A stretch of DNA of 16,290 bases, taken from contig JASHRA010000062.1 in assembly GCA_030038765.1 (NCBI GenBank), positions 1 to 16,290 of the forward strand, in the 5' to 3' direction. The DNA comes from Candidatus Dormiibacterota bacterium (GTDB lineage Bacteria; Chloroflexota; Dormibacteria; Aeolococcales; Bog-877). The notes beneath the pieces were generated by a model. The model searched no databases. It worked only from the letters and a program-made list of their open reading frames with translations, and was not told the DNA's origin. Numbering within the stretch: the first letter of the stretch is position 1; each line of letters begins with the position of its first letter. The position numbers and the translations under genes are program-made. Of this stretch, positions 13,556-16,290 are shown one piece after another.

Positions 13556-14008
13556 TTGAGGGTCTTGAGCTCTCCAGTTCGGCGCGGTCCCAGCGCCTGG
13601 GAGCGGGGCCGCCGCGTGGTCCGCCGTCACCGGCGCCGCCTGCCCACCTTCCTCGGCGTCGGGGCGCTGGGGCTGCTGACCACCTTCCTCGGCACCGTCC
13701 TCCTCTACCGCCAGCTCCACCTGCCCCTCTGGCTCGCCTCCGCGGTGGCCATCCAGACCGCCATCCTCGTGACCTTCAGCCTCAACTCCCTCATCACCTG
13801 GCGCGACCGCCGGGGCCGGGGCCGGGGCCACCGCTTCGTCATCTTCGAGGGCGTCAGCCTGGTCGGCCTGGGCATCAACGAGGCGGTGCTGCTGACCTCG
13901 GTGGACCGCTTCCACGTCTTCTACCTTCTGGCCCTGGTCCTGGGCAGCGGCGCGGCTGCGGTCTGGAACTACCTGGCCAACCACAACGTGACCTTCGCCA
14001 GCGCCTGA
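13556..14008 (+). CDS. GtrA-family membrane protein
   Basis: Small four-helix membrane protein (150 residues from the first TTG) of the GtrA family, linked to movement of lipid-linked sugars for surface polysaccharide or teichoic acid decoration. Helices are at about 30-53, 57-79, 92-115 and 120-144. Hallmarks are SLNSLITWRDRR (74-85) before the basic loop and WNYLANHNVTF (137-147) at the end. The N-terminus is strongly basic (RRVVRRHRRR), consistent with a cytoplasmic side. The start is uncertain: TTG 13556 and TTG 13565 lack a good Shine-Dalgarno, and a TANNNT (TAACCT, 13549-13554) would favour 13565. GTG 13616 would still keep all helices. It converges on the Wzt gene with an 18-base gap, so it is near, but not co-transcribed with, the polysaccharide exporter. 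Confidence 0.88.
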   Translation: MRVLSSPVRRGPSAWERGRRVVRRHRRRLPTFLGVGALGLLTTFLGTVLLYRQLHLPLWLASAVAIQTAILVTFSLNSLITWRDRRGRGRGHRFVIFEGVSLVGLGINEAVLLTSVDRFHVFYLLALVLGSGAAAVWNYLANHNVTFASA

Positions 14009-14026
14009 GCCGGCCCCCGGCCCCCC

Positions 14027-15256
14027 TCAGCGGCCGGCGGTGGCCTCGGTGACCCGGGGGAACTCCCAGCTGTGCCCGAGCAGCGCCATCCCCGACTCCC
14101 GTCGGCCCTCGCTGTGGACGCGGAAGGGCTGGACCCCGTCGAGGCGCTTGTAGCGCTCGCCGGAGGCGATGTCGGCGACCTCGACCGTGAGCCGGTAGAG
14201 GCCCTCCAGCAGGGGCAGGCCGGGCAGCACCAGGCGCACCGTGCCCTCCTGGGGCAGGCTCAGGTCGGCCGTCTCCAGGTCCGCGGTGCGGACCGTCGCG
14301 AGCGGGGCTCCGCCCTCGGAGAGCAGCGTTATGGCGAACTTGGCCCCGCTCAGGGGAGCGGGCGAGGAGTAGCCGACGGAGATGGTCACCTGGTCGCCGG
14401 TGTTGAGGATCGAGGTCGGCCCCTCGGGGCCGATGATGCCCAGCGAGGTGATGCGGAAGCCGTCGCGCCCGGGGCTGGAGTCGACCACGGCGGCCTCGGT
14501 CATGGCCAGCTCCGCCTCCTCCCGGGCCCGCAGCTCGGCCCGGTAGCCGGCCAGCACGGCGTCGACCTCGCCCAGCATGCGGCAGCGGCTGCGGTCCATC
14601 CAGAGGCAGCGGTCGCAGATGGCCCGCACCGACTCCAGCGAGTGGGTGACGAAGACCAGGGTGCGGCCCTCGCTGCGCAGCTCGCGGATGCGCGCCATGC
14701 AGCGGCGCTGGAAGGCCTCGTCGCCCACGGCCAGGACCTCGTCGATGAGCAGGATCTCGGGGTCCAGGTGGACGGCGATGGAGAAGCCGAGCCGCGTGTA
14801 CATGCCGGAGCTGTAGGTCTTGACCGGGTTGTCGATGAACTGCTCCAGCTCGGCGAAGCCGACGATCTCGTCGAGGACGGCGTTGATGTAGCGCCGGGGC
14901 AGGCCCAGGATGGCCCCGTTGAGGTAGATGTTCTCCCGGCCGCTGAAGTCGGGATGGAAGCCCGCCCCCACCTCCAGGAGGGAGGCCAGGCGGCCCCGGC
15001 TGACGATCGTCCCCTTGTCCTGGACCAGGATGCCGGCCATGCACTTGAGCAGCGTCGACTTGCCCGACCCGTTCTCGCCGATGATCCCGAGGGAGTGCCC
15101 GGGGGGCACGTCGACACTGATGTCCCGCACCGCCCAGAACTCCTCGTAGCGGCCCCGGCGGCGCTCCACCAGCGCCTCCTTGAGGCTGGTGCTGCGCTGG
15201 TGGTAGATGCGGAAGCGCTTGCTGACCTCGCGCACCTCCAGCGCCAGCTCCGCCAT
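14027..15256 (-). CDS. wzt: ABC exporter ATPase for surface polysaccharide (Wzt-like)
   Basis: ATP-binding subunit of a Wzm/Wzt-type exporter that moves undecaprenyl-linked polysaccharide (O-antigen or similar) across the cytoplasmic membrane. The 409 residues hold a nucleotide-binding domain (about 1-240) with Walker A GENGSGKST (60-68), the Wzt/TagH-typical LEVGAGFHPDFSGRENIYLNG in parts (94-114), signature YSSGM (148-152), Walker B ILLIDE (168-173) and switch His205. A C-terminal beta-sandwich (about 265-400) is Wzt_C-like and would bind the glycan, suggesting substrate-coupled export. ATG 15256 shares one base with the Wzm stop (TGATG) and has a perfect AGGAGGT just before it, so the two subunits are translated together. 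Confidence 0.95.
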   Translation of the reverse strand: MAELALEVREVSKRFRIYHQRSTSLKEALVERRRGRYEEFWAVRDISVDVPPGHSLGIIGENGSGKSTLLKCMAGILVQDKGTIVSRGRLASLLEVGAGFHPDFSGRENIYLNGAILGLPRRYINAVLDEIVGFAELEQFIDNPVKTYSSGMYTRLGFSIAVHLDPEILLIDEVLAVGDEAFQRRCMARIRELRSEGRTLVFVTHSLESVRAICDRCLWMDRSRCRMLGEVDAVLAGYRAELRAREEAELAMTEAAVVDSSPGRDGFRITSLGIIGPEGPTSILNTGDQVTISVGYSSPAPLSGAKFAITLLSEGGAPLATVRTADLETADLSLPQEGTVRLVLPGLPLLEGLYRLTVEVADIASGERYKRLDGVQPFRVHSEGRRESGMALLGHSWEFPRVTEATAGR

Positions 15257-16116
15257 CAGACCTCCTCGGCGAAGCGGCGGCGGAGCCGGTTGAAGATCAG
15301 CATCCCGATCCAGATCGAGACCAGGGAGACGAGCAGGGAGTAGCCCAGCCCGTGCCAGTGCTGGGGCCAGCGGTCGAAGACGAAGACGTCCTGGAAGCCC
15401 TCCACCACCCAGGTCATGGGGTTGGCGTAGATGACGAGGTGGGCCACCTGCCCGATCAGGCCGTGGGAGAACTTGGACTCGATCAGGCTGAGCGGGTAGA
15501 TGACAGGGGTGACGTAGAACCAGACCAGCGTGGCCAGGTTGACCAGGTACTGCAGGTCCCGGAGGTAGACGTTGCCCGCCCCCAGCATCAGGCCCAGGCC
15601 GAGGGAGAAGGCGAAGCAGACCCCGATCAGCAGCGGCAGCGCCAGCATGGGCAGGCCGATGCCCTTGTGGGCCAGCAGCATGAAGGGGATCAGCAGCAGC
15701 AGGCTGATCACGAAGTTGACCAGCGCCGCCACCACGGCCGAGACGCTGAGCAGCATCCAGGGGAAGGCCACCTTGCGCACCAGGGCGGCGTTGGCTACGA
15801 CGCTGTTGGTGGCCATGGTGAGGGCCTGGGAGAAGAAGGTCCAGGCCAGCAGCCCGGAGAGGATGAAGACGATCGGCGCTCCGCCCGGATAGTGGACCTT
15901 GAGGAAGCGGCCGAAGATGACGGCGTAGACGATCATGAAGATGAGCGGGTTGAGCAGGGTCCAGGCGACGCCCAGGAAGGAGCCGCGGTAGCGGGAGCGC
16001 ACGTCCCGGCGCACCAGCTCCATGAGGAGCTCGTAGCGGGCGGCGAGGGGGCCGGACTGGGGGGCGCGCGGCCGGGGCTGGAGGCTCCCCCGGGGGAGCA
16101 GTTCGGTGCTGGCCAC
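15256..16116 (-). CDS. wzm: ABC-2 type polysaccharide exporter permease (Wzm-like)
   Basis: Membrane subunit partnering the Wzt-like ATPase. The 286 residues have an amphipathic N-terminal part with RRDVRSRYRGSFLGVAWTLLNPL (36-58, the ABC-2 signature region), then about six hydrophobic segments (about 55-75, 82-103, 115-150, 155-180, 188-212, 260-278). FYVTPVIYPLSLI and YANPMTWVVEGFQD are typical of this family. GTG at 16116 has no Shine-Dalgarno, but TAGACT ends eight bases upstream, so a leaderless transcript is plausible. It lies 28 bases from the end of moaE. The glycan biosynthesis genes are not in this window. Confidence 0.94.
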   Translation of the reverse strand: MASTELLPRGSLQPRPRAPQSGPLAARYELLMELVRRDVRSRYRGSFLGVAWTLLNPLIFMIVYAVIFGRFLKVHYPGGAPIVFILSGLLAWTFFSQALTMATNSVVANAALVRKVAFPWMLLSVSAVVAALVNFVISLLLLIPFMLLAHKGIGLPMLALPLLIGVCFAFSLGLGLMLGAGNVYLRDLQYLVNLATLVWFYVTPVIYPLSLIESKFSHGLIGQVAHLVIYANPMTWVVEGFQDVFVFDRWPQHWHGLGYSLLVSLVSIWIGMLIFNRLRRRFAEEV

Positions 16117-16124
16117 TGGGGGCG

Positions 16125-16130
16125 AGTCTA
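16125..16130 (-). promoter_or_regulatory. Possible -10 hexamer (TAGACT) for a leaderless Wzm-Wzt transcript
   Basis: TAGACT on the minus strand is followed by eight bases and the GTG start of the Wzm gene, so transcription could begin at or next to the start codon. It sits in the 28-base gap after moaE. No -35 was recognised. Confidence 0.35.
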
Positions 16131-16144
16131 GCAGGGGCTCGAAC

Positions 16145-16290
16145 TCATCCCCCGGACTTCCATATGGCCACCTTTTCCTTCAGCTCGTCGATCACGAAGG
16201 CGCAGGCCCGGAGCGCCTGCTGGCGGTGCGGCGCGCCCACCAGCACCACCACCGAGGCCACCCCCGACTCCACCCGTCCCAGGCGGTGCT
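16145..16290 (-). CDS. moaE: Molybdopterin synthase catalytic subunit MoaE, 3' end
   Basis: Only the last 47 codons are present; the rest lies beyond the window. They read HRLGRVESGVASVVVLVGAP, then HRQQALRACAFVIDELKEK and a final VAIWKSGG. The HRxGxxxxG block, the second HR followed by an Ala/Cys helix, and the K-x-IWK end are hallmarks of MoaE, which with MoaD inserts sulfur into precursor Z (cPMP) to make molybdopterin. The usual Pro before IWK is Ala here. It is on the same strand as Wzm, 28 bases upstream of it, with no evident functional link. Confidence 0.88.
   Translation of the reverse strand, partial: HRLGRVESGVASVVVLVGAPHRQQALRACAFVIDELKEKVAIWKSGG

Noticed and set aside
12419..13984. 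521-codon minus-strand open frame across asparaginase and GtrA-like genes
   Set aside because: Opposite strand of two recognised genes; glycine/glutamine/arginine-rich shadow.

Overview
The window is very GC-rich (about 70% by eye) and densely packed. Most starts are GTG or TTG; I assign ATG to only four of the fifteen complete genes. Several start/stop pairs overlap by a few bases, and some -10-like TANNNT hexamers lie very close to start codons. This suits a high-GC Terrabacteria lineage such as Actinomycetota or a Chloroflexota/Dormibacterota-like soil bacterium. Nothing here, such as an rRNA, fixes the taxon. I see no tRNA, rRNA, CRISPR array, insertion sequence or prophage gene.

From 1 to about 7.8 kb everything is on the minus strand. 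In order of transcription (high to low coordinates) there is a two-rhodanese-domain sulfurtransferase, an ACT-domain malic enzyme, a GNAT acetyltransferase, a membrane-anchored S1C/PDZ protein whose His and Asp of the triad are gone, a metallo-beta-lactamase-fold protein lacking most metal ligands, CTP synthase (pyrG), and a CxxxCxxC radical SAM protein. GNAT and the S1C-like gene overlap at GTGA. CTP synthase and the radical SAM gene overlap at TTGA.

From 7.8 to 8.04 kb lies an intergenic stretch with four successive inverted repeats, two of which could compete for the same segment. From 8.0 to 11.5 kb, still on the minus strand, are an HtrA-type lipoprotein protease with an intact triad, a PPOX-type flavin/F420 oxidoreductase overlapping it by 8 bases, a small PRC-barrel-like protein, and an exported fusion of a SCO1/SenC domain with a TlpA-like thioredoxin domain.

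From 11.6 to 14.0 kb the plus strand carries an enoyl-CoA hydratase-family gene, a class 3 (ReAV/asparaginase II type) L-asparaginase and a GtrA-family membrane protein. From 14.0 kb to the end the minus strand carries a Wzt/Wzm polysaccharide ABC exporter pair, preceded by the 3' end of moaE, which is cut by the window edge.

Most of this is core metabolism (nucleotide, C4-acid, sulfur, asparagine, molybdopterin) and envelope functions (protease, thiol/copper handling, polysaccharide export). The least ordinary parts are the two degenerate enzymes beside each other, the SCO1-thioredoxin fusion, the structured intergenic region before the sulfurtransferase, and the enoyl-CoA hydratase gene with no normal start codon where its N-terminus should begin. 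I did not find a convincing new defence or mobile system.
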